A stretch of DNA of 64,000 nt from JAGIBJ01 sp032119595 (GCA_032119595.1 JAUMBQ010000006.1:434001-498000); one strand, 5' to 3'; shown: positions 39,398 through 48,170, counted from the stretch's first letter. Numbers and translations are program-made. Notes: generated from the letters alone by a model not told the origin.

Positions 39398-41040
39398 CCT
39401 TGATTCGCATCGTTCCCGCGGCCGTGCGGGCCGCTGGCGTCGGCGCCGTGCAAGGGGCCGACACCCTCCAGGCCCAGGCCGGGGAGCTGCGGGCCCTGCC
39501 GTTGCCCGCGATGCCGGCCGCGATGACCGCCAAGTACGAGGCGGCGCTCGACGAGGTCGCCGCACGGCTCGTCGGCGCCTCCAGCCAGCTCGGGCCGGCC
39601 GGCGTCGAACTGCAGATCCGCGCGGCCGCCGCCGACACGACCGACATGAGCGGTGGCGTGCGCTCCGGCAACGCTGGGGCTTCTCTGGCCAGGTCGCTGG
39701 AGACGAAGGTCGTGCTGCCTGGTGGCCAGTCCGGGATGGCGCAGATTCGCGCAACGGCCAAGGGCGACGTGGCCAGTGCGACCGTGCCCTCTGCCGCACT
39801 GAGCCGCACCCTCGCCCCGCTCTGGGACGGATCGGCGTCCACGACGCCGGCCAGCCAGGCACGGGGCGACGAAGACCAGAAGACGGCGAACAAGACAGCG
39901 CGGCACGACGTGCGGCACGGTGAGGAGGTCGGCGGTCGGCCCGCAGCCGCGGTGCAGCAGGCGCTGGCGGCCCCGGCCGGCGGTTCGGGCGGCGGTGGTT
40001 CGGGCGGCGGTGGCTTCAGCGGTGGCGGCGGGACGTCGTCGGGGAGCGTCCTGCTCGGAGGCGACACGCCCGATGCGTCCGCGCCGAGCGATGGCCAACA
40101 CCGCGCAGAAGCGACCGGCGGAGCCGCCCCGGCTGTGCCCGGTGAGGACGCGACCCGCCAGGACTGGGCGTGCTGGATGGCCGCGTCGGCCTCCGAGGCC
40201 GGGCTCCCACCGTCGCTGCCGGTGATGGCCGCGCTCGTTCAGAGCGACCTGCAAAATGCCCCCGGCGCGGGCGCGTCGGGCCTCTTCGGGTTCGACCCGG
40301 CGACCACGAAAGCGCCGTCGGGGCACGGCGCCGTCGGCGTGCAGCCGGCCGACTGGTGGAGCGCCAATCCCACCGCCCAACTCGACGTGTTCATGCGGCG
40401 CGCGCTGCGGATGACCGCCGATGGCGACGCCAGCATGACCGACCACAGCGCCCTTGGCCAGTGGGCGGCGGTGGCGACGCCCGGCGGCGATGCCGAGGTG
40501 ATGACTGGCGCGGCGATCAATGCGGGCGAACTCGTCGATGGCTGCGAGGGGACTACCGGCGCGCGTGCTGGCGCCGGCGGGGGTTCCGGGGCGGGTGCGC
40601 TGGGCGTGGCCCAGGCGCAGCTCGGGGTACAGGAGGTCGGCACGAACGGCGGGGAGAAGGTCGACGGCTACCTCGCCAGCGCGGGCGTCGGCTCCGGCAA
40701 TCCGTGGTGCGCAAGCTTCGTGCATTGGTCGATGGAGCAGGCGGGCCAGGAGATTCCCGGCCAGGGCTGGGCCGCGGTTGCGACCTGGGTCGACGCCGCG
40801 CAGAACGGCGACCACGGCCTGTCGTTCGTCGACGCCGCCGATGCGCGCCCGGGCGACATCGTCGCCTACGACTGGGGCGGCGACAGCAACTTCGGCTCCG
40901 ACGGCCACATCGGTTTCCTGGAGTCGGAGGTCGTGGATGGTCGCTTTACCGCGGTCGAGGGCAACGCGGAGGACGCCGTCAGCCGGATGGAGCGCTCCAC
41001 GGGCGTCGGCAATGTCGTCTTCATCCGGCCGGGAGGCTGA
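39394..41040 (+). CDS. CHAP-domain peptidoglycan hydrolase with ESX-like N-terminus
   Basis: 548 residues. Residues 1-95 are Ala-rich helices like an ESX substrate head (no Sec signal peptide). A Gly-rich linker (GGSGGGGSGGGGFSGGGG) precedes a helical segment of about 245-385 (ASEAGLPPSLPVMAALVQSD, SGLFGFDP) that resembles a transglycosylase/lysozyme-like fold. The C-terminal CHAP domain (about 410-548) has NPWCASFVHWSMEQAG (C439) and SDGHIGFLES (H505). CHAP amidases/endopeptidases cut peptidoglycan. Being coupled to a WXG100-like gene suggests type VII export; no ESX core genes are in the window. Confidence 0.75.
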   Translation: MTLIRIVPAAVRAAGVGAVQGADTLQAQAGELRALPLPAMPAAMTAKYEAALDEVAARLVGASSQLGPAGVELQIRAAAADTTDMSGGVRSGNAGASLARSLETKVVLPGGQSGMAQIRATAKGDVASATVPSAALSRTLAPLWDGSASTTPASQARGDEDQKTANKTARHDVRHGEEVGGRPAAAVQQALAAPAGGSGGGGSGGGGFSGGGGTSSGSVLLGGDTPDASAPSDGQHRAEATGGAAPAVPGEDATRQDWACWMAASASEAGLPPSLPVMAALVQSDLQNAPGAGASGLFGFDPATTKAPSGHGAVGVQPADWWSANPTAQLDVFMRRALRMTADGDASMTDHSALGQWAAVATPGGDAEVMTGAAINAGELVDGCEGTTGARAGAGGGSGAGALGVAQAQLGVQEVGTNGGEKVDGYLASAGVGSGNPWCASFVHWSMEQAGQEIPGQGWAAVATWVDAAQNGDHGLSFVDAADARPGDIVAYDWGGDSNFGSDGHIGFLESEVVDGRFTAVEGNAEDAVSRMERSTGVGNVVFIRPGG

Positions 41041-41045
41041 TCAGG

Positions 41046-41900
41046 GTGTCCCAGCCTTTCGCCCACGCGGTCAGCGTCGACTACTCCGACGACGAGCTCG
41101 ACGCCCTCGCCACCGCCTTCCTGCGGGCCGACCTCGCGCGCCGCCCGGACCGCGTCCCGCACGACGCCGTGCGGCGTGCGCAGCAGCAGACCGCGCTTCG
41201 AGGCCTGGTGGCTCGCCGCGCGATCGCGCTCGGCGGCACGGCGAGCGCGCCGCGCATCACGTTCTTTGAGCCCCACGCCACGGTGCTCGGTGCGTTCCTG
41301 AACGCGGGTGCCGTCGCGACGATTCGTACCGAGAAGCGCGGCGGCGCGAACGCGGCGTCGCTGTTTGCGCACGACGACGTGGTCGTCCACCAAGTCGCGC
41401 TGCAGGGCCAGCAGATTCAGCGCCTGACCGCCCACCCGCGGGGCGCGAGCGAGGCGCTGCTGGCCAGCGAATTGTGGGGCGCTGGGGCCGACGCTGAACC
41501 TGGAACGTTTGCTGAGGCCAAGCCGGACGCTGGCGCCGGGGCCGATGCCAGCCCTGAGCTCGAAACGATCACAGTGCCCCAAGCGGCGTTCCGGGCGGCC
41601 GTTACGGCTATTGATGCTGGCCGCGACGCGCCCGCCGACATGCCGGGGCGCGTCGCCGACCTCCTCTTCGCCCGTCTCGCGTCAGGCTCGATCACGTTCT
41701 CCGCACGGGACCGCGACGGTGGCCGTGCGGCCGGCGTCTGGACGTGGATCGATGCCGGTCAGCTCGGGTTCTGGCAGCTCTTCATCGACCAGGGCCAGGC
41801 CGCCGTCCGCCTCGTCCCGACCAGCGCCGAGGCGTTTGCCTCCGCGGTCCGAGCGGCCTGGGACGACGTCCTCACCTCGGCCGCTGCGCCCGCCGCCTGA
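41046..41900 (+). CDS. EspG-like protein, putative type VII secretion chaperone
   Basis: 284 residues from a GTG 5 bases after the hydrolase stop, with GGAGG about 9 bases upstream. No signal peptide or membrane segment. The N-terminal half (YSDDELDALATAFLRADL, TALRGLVARRAIAL) and the final domain (GVWTWIDAGQLGFWQLFID, VRLVPTSAEAFASAVRAAW) follow the pattern of EspG/ESX-secretion-associated proteins, which bind substrates in the cytoplasm. Identity is low and this is inference supported by context; an unrelated protein remains possible. Confidence 0.45.
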   Translation: MSQPFAHAVSVDYSDDELDALATAFLRADLARRPDRVPHDAVRRAQQQTALRGLVARRAIALGGTASAPRITFFEPHATVLGAFLNAGAVATIRTEKRGGANAASLFAHDDVVVHQVALQGQQIQRLTAHPRGASEALLASELWGAGADAEPGTFAEAKPDAGAGADASPELETITVPQAAFRAAVTAIDAGRDAPADMPGRVADLLFARLASGSITFSARDRDGGRAAGVWTWIDAGQLGFWQLFIDQGQAAVRLVPTSAEAFASAVRAAWDDVLTSAAAPAA

Positions 41901-41929
41901 GCCGCGACCCCCGCGAAATCGTGGGCTCC

Positions 41930-41950
41930 AAAACCCGCGGCCAGCGCGGG
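41930..41950 (-). terminator. Intrinsic terminator of the CMD-family gene
   Basis: On the minus strand CCCGCG-CTGGC-CGCGGG is followed directly by TTTT, one of the few hairpins here with a T-tract. It lies 19 bases after the stop of the CMD gene. Confidence 0.65.
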
Positions 41951-41968
41951 AAATGGCGCCCGACTTGC

Positions 41969-42355
41969 CTAGTCGGCGTCTGGGCGGGGGTCGTCCATCG
42001 CCTGCAGGCGGCGCAGCGCGTTCATCGCGGCTGGGAACCCGGCGTAGGGCGCGACGTGGATCATCACCTCTTCCAGCTCGTCGCGGGTGAGGCCGGCGTT
42101 GCGGGCGCCGCGCAGGTGCACGTCGAGTTGGGGCTCGCAGCCGCCCATCGCGGCGAGCATCGCGACCGTGATGAGGGCACGATCGCGCTGGTTCAGACCG
42201 GGGCGCGAGTACACGTCGCCGTACCCGAACTCCACGATGTACCGGCCCAGGTCACCGAGACTGTCGACGATCGCCTCGGCGTTGGCGCCGTCGATTGCGG
42301 CGACGCGCTCGCGCCCCTCGACGTAGCGCGCGGACGGACCTTCGGGCTCCTGCAT
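41969..42355 (-). CDS. Carboxymuconolactone decarboxylase family protein
   Basis: 128 residues, the single-domain CMD/PcaC length. Signature: LNQRDRALITVAMLAAMGG, EPQLDVHLRGARNAGLTRDE and EVMIHVAPYAGFPAAMNAL. The redox CxxC of AhpD-type members is absent, so a PcaC-like lactone decarboxylase or an uncharacterised relative is likelier. TACCGT (minus strand, 42362-42367) lies 6 bases upstream of the ATG, fitting a leaderless message. Divergent from the PHP phosphatase gene. Confidence 0.87.
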   Translation of the reverse strand: MQEPEGPSARYVEGRERVAAIDGANAEAIVDSLGDLGRYIVEFGYGDVYSRPGLNQRDRALITVAMLAAMGGCEPQLDVHLRGARNAGLTRDELEEVMIHVAPYAGFPAAMNALRRLQAMDDPRPDAD

Positions 42356-42469
42356 GGCCCCACGGTAAGGAATCGAAGCCAGGCGCGACAGCGGGCGCGT
42401 TAGATCCGCACGGCAACTCCGTAGTCGTTGCCGATGCGCCGCGACCGCGCCGGGCCTACCGTTGACCTC

Positions 42470-43228
42470 GTGTCTCCGATCCACGCCCTGCGAGCCGAAG
42501 GCGGGCTCGTCGACCTGCACTGCCACGTCCTCCCGGGCATCGACGACGGCGCCGCCGATCTCGCCGGAAGCCTCGCGATGATCGAGCAGGCCTACGCCGA
42601 CGGCATCGAAGTCATCTGCGCCACCCCGCACATCCGTTCCGACCATGACGTGGTGATCCATGAGCTCCCCGAGCGGGTGGCGGCACTCAACGACGCTGCG
42701 CGCAAGGCCGGGCTCCCGGTCGAGATCGTGACCGGCGGCGAGCTCGCCCAGCCGCTCTCGGCCGACCTCTCGATCGACGAGTTGCACGCGGTGTCGCTGG
42801 GCGGCACCGGCACGTGGATCCTGCTTGAGCCGGGCCCCGGGCCAATGGATGACGTGCTCGACGCCGCCGTCGACGATCTCCATGCCAAGGGTGTGCGCTG
42901 CGTGATCGCCCACCCCGAGCGCCACGCGGGCGCCGACGCCGCCGACCGGCTCATCGGCCTCGTCGCCCGCGGCGCGCTCGTGCAGGTCACCGCGGCGCTG
43001 CTCATCGGCCACGGTGCGGCGCCGACCATGCTCGACTGGGCAAGCCAAGGCCTCGTGCATCTCGTCGCCAGCGACGCGCACTCCGCCACGATCGGGCGCT
43101 CCGCCACGATCGCCGAGGGCCTCTCCGAACTCGCGACCGTCCCGCGCCTCACGCCGCACCTCGACTGGATCGCGCGCCAGGCCCCCCGCGACATCCTCGC
43201 GGGCCGAGAAATCACCCCGCCGTTCTGA
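42470..43228 (+). CDS. PHP-domain phosphatase, CpsB/CapC (YwqE) type
   Basis: 252 residues from a GTG; TACCGT at 42457-42462 lies 7 bases upstream, favouring this leaderless start over a TTG at 42428. Metal-binding PHP motifs are all visible: VDLHCHVLPGIDDGA, CATPHIRSDHD, the Glu of TGGELAQ, IAHPERH and ASDAHSATIG. Members are Mn-dependent phosphotyrosine phosphatases that control capsule or polysaccharide export. The partner kinase is not in the window. Confidence 0.88.
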   Translation: MSPIHALRAEGGLVDLHCHVLPGIDDGAADLAGSLAMIEQAYADGIEVICATPHIRSDHDVVIHELPERVAALNDAARKAGLPVEIVTGGELAQPLSADLSIDELHAVSLGGTGTWILLEPGPGPMDDVLDAAVDDLHAKGVRCVIAHPERHAGADAADRLIGLVARGALVQVTAALLIGHGAAPTMLDWASQGLVHLVASDAHSATIGRSATIAEGLSELATVPRLTPHLDWIARQAPRDILAGREITPPF

Positions 43229-43242
43229 GCGGAGCCTGAGTC

Positions 43243-44229
43243 TCAGCCCGGCGTCGCCGCCGGCGCCAGCGCTGGCAGGGGCTCGAGCGTCACGGACGTC
43301 GAGAGTTCGGCGATCACGGCCGGGTCGCCGGTCCCCAGCCCGCGCCTCAGGAAGTTGACGGCACCGGCCGCCGCACCCACGGTGAGCGCTTCTTGCCAGT
43401 CGCCGCCGCGCGCGATGATGGCCGACAGTGCGCCCATCATCGTGTCGCCGCAGCCTTCGCGGAAGCCGTGCTCGAAGCGTGGGGCGGTCAGCTCCCAGCG
43501 CTCATCGCCGCGGAACACCAGCGCGGAGCGCTCGCCTCGCGTGATCACCACGGTCTCCGCCCCAGCCTGCATGACCTTGCGTGCCGCGGCGGCCATGGCC
43601 TGAGGCTCCTCGACGGGACCGACGACGAACTCCGCGAGTTCCCAGTCGTTGATTTTCACGAGCTCCAGGCCTCCCCGCAGGGCACCGTCGAGCCGGGGCG
43701 TCGACAGATCGGCGAGCACCCGCACGCCGTGGGGGCGCACGTCGGCGACGACGCGCTCGTAGAAGTCGGCACTCACCGCGTCGCCGGGCAGCGGGTTGCA
43801 GAGGACCAAAATGCCGGTATTCAGCGCCGACGCGATCGTGGCGGAAGCCAGATCGTCGAGTTCATGGCGAGACGGCGGAGTACTGAAGGCCTGCGCGACG
43901 GGCTCGGCCTTGCCGCTGCCACGCCGATCCATCACGAACGAGCCGCTGTCGCAGGTGGTCGAGACCAGGTGGCGTTCCCCCGGCATGGCCGCGAGCAGTG
44001 GTCCGAGCACGGCGCCGGTTTCGCCGCCGATGAACCCGCAGAGCACGGGATGCGCCCCAAGGGCCGCAGCCATGTTCGCGACCCACACGCCCTGGCCACC
44101 GGCCTGCACGTGAATCTCGTCGGCCTCGCCGGCATACGGGTCGATGCCGATCGAGAGCAGCGGGTGGGGGCCAAGGATCGTCACGGCCGGCCCGCGGGTC
44201 GGCTCGGTCGCTGCGCTGTCGTCGGTCAC
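43243..44229 (-). CDS. PfkB-family carbohydrate kinase
   Basis: 328 residues from a GTG at 44229 preceded by GGGGGAGG; a TTG at 44265 is an alternative. PfkB signature 1 is GGQGVWVANMAAALGAHP. The C-terminal active-site motif reads EGCGDTMMGALSAII, where Asp is the catalytic base and Cys replaces the usual Ala of GAGD. KINDWELAEFV and VITRGERSALVF are also typical. It resembles 1-phosphofructokinase/tagatose-6-phosphate kinase; substrate not certain. Convergent with the PHP gene, 14 bases apart. Confidence 0.87.
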   Translation of the reverse strand: MTDDSAATEPTRGPAVTILGPHPLLSIGIDPYAGEADEIHVQAGGQGVWVANMAAALGAHPVLCGFIGGETGAVLGPLLAAMPGERHLVSTTCDSGSFVMDRRGSGKAEPVAQAFSTPPSRHELDDLASATIASALNTGILVLCNPLPGDAVSADFYERVVADVRPHGVRVLADLSTPRLDGALRGGLELVKINDWELAEFVVGPVEEPQAMAAAARKVMQAGAETVVITRGERSALVFRGDERWELTAPRFEHGFREGCGDTMMGALSAIIARGGDWQEALTVGAAAGAVNFLRRGLGTGDPAVIAELSTSVTLEPLPALAPAATPG

Positions 44230-44289
44230 AGCCTGATCCTCCCCCACCTCGGCAGGTTGCAGCAACCGGGTTCGCCCGCAGGCCGCGCG

Positions 44290-44385
44290 CGGACGAGCAC
44301 GGAGTCACCGCAGCGCGCCGTCGGACGAGCACGGAGTCACCGCAACACGCCAGCGGACGATCCCGGAGTCGCCGCCGCGTCCGCG
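44290..44385. repeat. Three tandem copies of a 32-bp repeat
   Basis: Units begin at 44290, 44322 and 44354 with CGGACGA(G/T)C(A/C)CGGAGTC. Copies 1 and 2 are nearly identical and copy 3 is diverged. The period is not a multiple of three, so the repeats are not coding. They lie between the divergent PfkB and thioredoxin genes and end 74 bases before the thioredoxin ATG. Confidence 0.8.
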
Positions 44386-44458
44386 CGCCACAATGGCCAC
44401 AGGCCGCGAGCACCTCAGCGCGCGGCCGCGCCACCATCTACCGGTCAGGCTCAGGACC

Positions 44459-44884
44459 ATGTCGTCGATCATCCGCTGCCCGCACTGCCAGAAGGCCAAC
44501 CGCGTCGCGGCGGTCGCCAGCGGCACGCCGCGCTGTGCCAACTGCCGCGAGATGCTGCAATTGCTCGTGGAGGCGACGACCGCCACCTTTGACGCCGAGG
44601 TGACCGCGTCGGTGCCGGTGATTGTCGACTTCTGGGCACCCTGGTGCGGCCCCTGCCGAATGATCGCGCCGATCCTTGAGCGCGTCGCCGCCAAGCACGC
44701 TGGGCGCCTGAAGGTGGTCAAGCTCAACGTCGACGACCATGGCCCCGTCGCCGCCAAGTACGGCGCGCAGAGCATCCCGCTGCTCGTGCTCTTCGAAGGC
44801 GGCCGCGAGGCCGACCGGATCGTTGGCGCCGTGCCGGAGCGCCAGCTCGACGCGTGGCTCGCACCCCACCTGAAGACCAGCTGA
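44459..44884 (+). CDS. trxC: Thioredoxin 2 (TrxC-like) with N-terminal zinc ribbon
   Basis: 141 residues. Zinc-binding cysteines are CPHC (C7/C10) and CANC (C26/C29). The thioredoxin fold carries FWAPWCGPCRMIAPI (C63/C66), VVKLNVDDHGPVAAKYGAQ and the cis-Pro in SIPLLVLF. It reduces protein disulphides in the cytoplasm; TrxC types respond to oxidative stress and zinc. Three 32-bp repeats upstream may be regulatory. A hairpin terminator follows at 44913. Confidence 0.94.
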   Translation: MSSIIRCPHCQKANRVAAVASGTPRCANCREMLQLLVEATTATFDAEVTASVPVIVDFWAPWCGPCRMIAPILERVAAKHAGRLKVVKLNVDDHGPVAAKYGAQSIPLLVLFEGGREADRIVGAVPERQLDAWLAPHLKTS

Positions 44885-44912
44885 CCACTGGGGGAAGACC
44901 AGCTCAATGGCG

Positions 44913-44944
44913 CGGGCTGGATTCGACACGTCGAACCCAGCCCG
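44913..44944. terminator. 14-position hairpin between convergent trxC and DUF2202 genes
   Basis: CGGGCTGG-A-TTCGA (44913-44926) pairs with TCGAA-C-CCAGCCCG (44931-44944): 13 pairs and one A/C mismatch, 4-base loop CACG. Confidence 0.8.
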
Positions 44945-44973
44945 GCCTCGGAATCCCCCGCCGTTGCGAGCGA

Positions 44974-45891
44974 TCAGCGCATCGTTGAGCTGAGAATCCG
45001 GTCGACATCGGCCTTGCTCAGCACCGTCGGGGTGTACGTCGTTCCAGCGGCCTTGAGTTCGCCGACGAAGATCCGCAGATGCTGCCCGGACGCGCGCTCC
45101 AAGTTCGAGTAGACCCGAAGGAGCTGGGTGTCCTTCGTCGTCTTCGCGCTGGCGCGCAGGTCGGCGATGTCGGTCTCCTCGATGAGGGCGCCGACCTTCA
45201 GCGCCTCCGTGAGCGACGACGCTCCGCGCTTCACGAGGGTGTCGTAGAGCTTCTGGAGATCAGCGTTCTCGAACTCGCCGACCGCGTTGCCCTTGGTCGG
45301 GTCGGCCAGACCGGCGCGGTCGAGCTGGCGCTGCACCGCGCTGGCGTGCATGCCTTCGCTGCGCGTGATCTGGCTGAACGGCGCGTCCGGGTACTGCTTG
45401 GCGAGCGTGGCGTACACGTCCTGAGCGAGCTTCTCCTCCTCACGCATGTAGAGCAGTTCGGACTTGGCATCGCTGGTCAGGACGAGCTTGGCCGTCGAAC
45501 CGGTGCCCGAAGCCGACGTGCCGCCGGCGCCCATGCCGTGCTGACCGCCCTGACCCTGGCCCTGGCCGTTGCCCTGGCCCTGGCCTTGGCCGCTGCCCTG
45601 GCCTTGGCCGCTGCCCTGGCCTTGGCCGCTGCCCTGGCCTTGGCCGTTGCCTTTGTGTCCCTGACCCTGGCTGTGGCCCTTGCCTTGCCCTTGGCCCTTG
45701 CCCTGTCCGCTGTGGCCCTGGCCGCCCTGGCCCTGGCCCTGGCCGCCGTGACCCATGCCGTAGCCGGCGCCCTGGGCCCCGGCGTTGACCGGCCTGGTGT
45801 CGTCGCTACTCAGGGCGGCGCCGGCTCCGAAGGCCAGCGCACCCAGTGCGACGACAGTGGCGACGGTGGTCTTGGTAGTCATGGTGCTCAT
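44974..45891 (-). CDS. Secreted DUF2202 (ferritin-like) protein with long Gly-Gln repeat
   Basis: 305 residues from the ATG at 45891 behind GAGGAAG. A signal peptide or anchor (TVATVVALGALAFGAGAAL) is followed by about 100 residues of GQGQGSGQGQG-type low complexity with His and Lys. The C-terminal 160 residues are DUF2202: LLYMREEEKLAQDVYATLAK, FSQITRSEGMHASAVQRQL, YDTLVKRGASSLTEALKVG and ASGQHLRIFVGEL. The Glu/His pattern (EEEKLAQD, SEGMHA) is that of a ferritin-like four-helix bundle, suggesting metal binding outside the cell. The low-complexity arm may bind metal or wall polymers. Probably downstream of the two-component genes on the same strand. Confidence 0.85.
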   Translation of the reverse strand: MSTMTTKTTVATVVALGALAFGAGAALSSDDTRPVNAGAQGAGYGMGHGGQGQGQGGQGHSGQGKGQGQGKGHSQGQGHKGNGQGQGSGQGQGSGQGQGSGQGQGQGNGQGQGQGGQHGMGAGGTSASGTGSTAKLVLTSDAKSELLYMREEEKLAQDVYATLAKQYPDAPFSQITRSEGMHASAVQRQLDRAGLADPTKGNAVGEFENADLQKLYDTLVKRGASSLTEALKVGALIEETDIADLRASAKTTKDTQLLRVYSNLERASGQHLRIFVGELKAAGTTYTPTVLSKADVDRILSSTMR

Positions 45892-46018
45892 TGCTTCCTC
45901 GGGGTTCAGAAGATCCGTAAGACCATGGAACCGCGCGGCCGTGCAGGGGCTGTGGAGGCAATGTGGAGAAGATGTGGAGATCGCCCGAGCAGGCGATCGG
46001 GCAAGGACGACGGCGGGC

Positions 46019-47464
46019 TCAGGCGAGCGGGAGACGCACCGTGAACTGCGCACCTCCCGTGGGCGGGCTCTGCGCCTCGACCGTCCCGCCGTGAGCCTGC
46101 ACGAGGCGTTCGACGATGGCCAAACCGACGCCCGTGCCGCTGACCGATCGAGCGCCCTCACCACGCCAGAACCGCTCGAACACGTGCGAAAGCTCGTCGA
46201 CGGGAATCCCAGGGCCGGTGTCGGCGACAACCAAGGTCGCTGAGCCGTCGACCGGGCTGACTCGCGCGCTGATCGAGCCGCCCGAGGGCGTGAACTTGAT
46301 CGCGTTCACGAGCAGATTGCCCGCCACCTGGCCCAGGCGCCGCGCGTCGCCATCCACGAATGCCGACGCTCCGACTACGTCCAAGGCCACCCCCGCGGCC
46401 CGGGCGCTCGACTCCAACGCCGCGGCAGCCTCGGCGACCACTTCGTACAGGTCGACCCGCGCCCGATCCAGGCGCAAGAACGACGGCTCGCTCTCCGACA
46501 GAGCCCAGAGATCGTCGGTCAGGCGCTCGAGCCGTAGGACCTCGTCCTGCAGCGAGGACAGCTCGACCGGTCCAGCCTCCACGTCGCCATCGAGCATCTC
46601 CTCCAGGCTCCCGCGCAAGATCGTCAGCGGGGTGCGCAGCTCGTGGGCGAGATCCGACACCATCGCCGCCCGGGCGGACCGCTGGCTCGCCAGCGCGTCG
46701 GCCATGCGGTCGAACGCCACCGACATCTCTCCGAGTTCGCCCGGCGCTTGGGGGTCGTGCACGCGCGCGTCGACGTTGCCGGACTCCAGCGCGCGCGCCG
46801 CACCGACGAGATGGCGCAGTGGCCTGCGCAGCCGCCTCGTGACCGCAGCGGCAACGAGCAGCGCGAGCACGATGGCCACCAGGGACGCGGCGATCGCGGC
46901 GCGCACGAGCGCGTCACGGAGTCGCTCCTCGCCGCGGGTGAGCCCGGCGCCGGCAAATCGGAGTTCGGCGCGGCCGACCCGCGTCCCGTCGACGATCACG
47001 TCGACGCGCTCGGCCGTGGCGCCAGGGACCGGAAGGCGCGGCGAGGCGCCGGAACCGCCTGCGCCGCCAGTGCCGCCAGCGCCGCCAGTGCCACCAGCGC
47101 CGCCAGTGCCACCAGCGCCACCAAGATCCTGCCCGCTCGGGGAGAACACACCGACCAGCGCCCCGTCCTGATCCCGCACAATCAGCGCCGCGCGCGCTGC
47201 GCTGGCACGGCCAGCCGCGGGCGCCAGGTCGACGGCCGCCCATCGCTTGCCACCGGCCGCGTACGACTCCGCGAGCGCGGTCTGCACCGCAGCGGCCGTG
47301 TCCGCCCGCGCACCTTTTGCCACCGAGGCCGACTCGGTGCTGGCGGTCAGCGCCACCACGCCCACGACGATGGCCGCGCTGACCAGGCCGACCAAGACGA
47401 ACGCAAGCGCCAGCGCCGCCGCCAGCGAGCCACGTCGGCGTGTTCCAGGGCGACGCTCAGGCAT
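46019..47464 (-). CDS. Sensor histidine kinase, HAMP-HisKA type
   Basis: 481 residues. Two membrane helices (about 16-40 LALAFVLVGLVSAAIVVGVV and 190-210 AAIASLVAIVLALLVAAAVT) flank an extracytoplasmic sensor containing a Gly-rich array (GGAGGTGGAGGTGG) at about 114-138. Then HAMP (RRLRRPLRHLVGAARALESG), HisKA with the phospho-His in VSDLAHELRTPL, and an HATPase domain (N-box NLLVNAIKF, G1 VADTGPGI, G2 SGTGVGLAIV). It overlaps its response-regulator gene by 8 bases. The signal is unknown; co-location with a rhodanese and a DUF2202 protein hints at redox or metal stress. Confidence 0.93.
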   Translation of the reverse strand: MPERRPGTRRRGSLAAALALAFVLVGLVSAAIVVGVVALTASTESASVAKGARADTAAAVQTALAESYAAGGKRWAAVDLAPAAGRASAARAALIVRDQDGALVGVFSPSGQDLGGAGGTGGAGGTGGAGGTGGAGGSGASPRLPVPGATAERVDVIVDGTRVGRAELRFAGAGLTRGEERLRDALVRAAIAASLVAIVLALLVAAAVTRRLRRPLRHLVGAARALESGNVDARVHDPQAPGELGEMSVAFDRMADALASQRSARAAMVSDLAHELRTPLTILRGSLEEMLDGDVEAGPVELSSLQDEVLRLERLTDDLWALSESEPSFLRLDRARVDLYEVVAEAAAALESSARAAGVALDVVGASAFVDGDARRLGQVAGNLLVNAIKFTPSGGSISARVSPVDGSATLVVADTGPGIPVDELSHVFERFWRGEGARSVSGTGVGLAIVERLVQAHGGTVEAQSPPTGGAQFTVRLPLA

Positions 47465-48161
47465 CGCGATGCAGCCCCAGCCGGTAGCCGACGCCCGGCA
47501 CCGTCTGCACGATCAACGGCTCGTGGGGATCGCGTTCGACCTTCCGGCGCAGGTTCTTGACGTGCGAGTCCACCACGCGCTCGTAGCCCTCGAACTCGTA
47601 GCCGCGGACGCGGTTGATCAGCTCGTACCGCGAAAATGCCCGGCCGGGCGTCCCGGCAAGCGCGGTGAGCACACCCCACTCCGTCGGCGTGAGATCGACG
47701 ACGGCGCCTCGCACGTGGACCTCGTGCCGTAGGTCGTCGATCGCGAGTTCGCCAGCGCCAAGCGAGACCGTCGCGTCAGCAGGCGCGGTGTCGGCGCGCC
47801 CGCGGCGCAGGATCGCCTGGGCACGCAGGACGACCTCGCGCGGGCTGAACGGCTTGGTCACGTAGTCGTCGACGCCGAGTTCCAGCCCGCGGACCCGATC
47901 TTCGTCGGAGGACTTGGCCGTGAGCACGAGGATCGGCACGTCGTTGCCATCAGCACGCAGCTCCCGCACGACGTCCTCACCCGGGATATCTGGCAGGCCG
48001 AGGTCGAGCACCACCAGCTCCGGCGCCGACGTTCGAGCGGCGTCGAGCGCGGCCGCCCCACCGGCGACGGTCAGCACGCTGAATTCGGCCCGCTCGAAGG
48101 TGCGACGCAGCAGGTCGCGGATCTTCGGTTCGTCTTCGACGACCAGCACGAGCCGAGCCAC
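47457..48161 (-). CDS. OmpR-family response regulator
   Basis: 234 residues. Receiver domain with acidic pocket VVEDEP, phospho-acceptor in VVLDLGLPD, Thr in LVLTAKSS and Lys in YVTKPFSPRE. The C-terminal winged helix reads DLTPTEWGVLTALAGTPGR, ELINRVRGYEF, VDSHVKNLRRKVERDP and VPGVGYRLG. It lies 9 bases after the rhodanese gene and overlaps the histidine kinase gene, so the three form one operon read from the rhodanese promoter. Confidence 0.95.
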   Translation of the reverse strand: MARLVLVVEDEPKIRDLLRRTFERAEFSVLTVAGGAAALDAARTSAPELVVLDLGLPDIPGEDVVRELRADGNDVPILVLTAKSSDEDRVRGLELGVDDYVTKPFSPREVVLRAQAILRRGRADTAPADATVSLGAGELAIDDLRHEVHVRGAVVDLTPTEWGVLTALAGTPGRAFSRYELINRVRGYEFEGYERVVDSHVKNLRRKVERDPHEPLIVQTVPGVGYRLGLHRDA

Positions 48162-48170
48162 GACCGGGCC

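Noticed and set aside
44290..44385. Short CRISPR array
   Set aside because: The 32-bp units are contiguous with no spacers and no cas genes are present.
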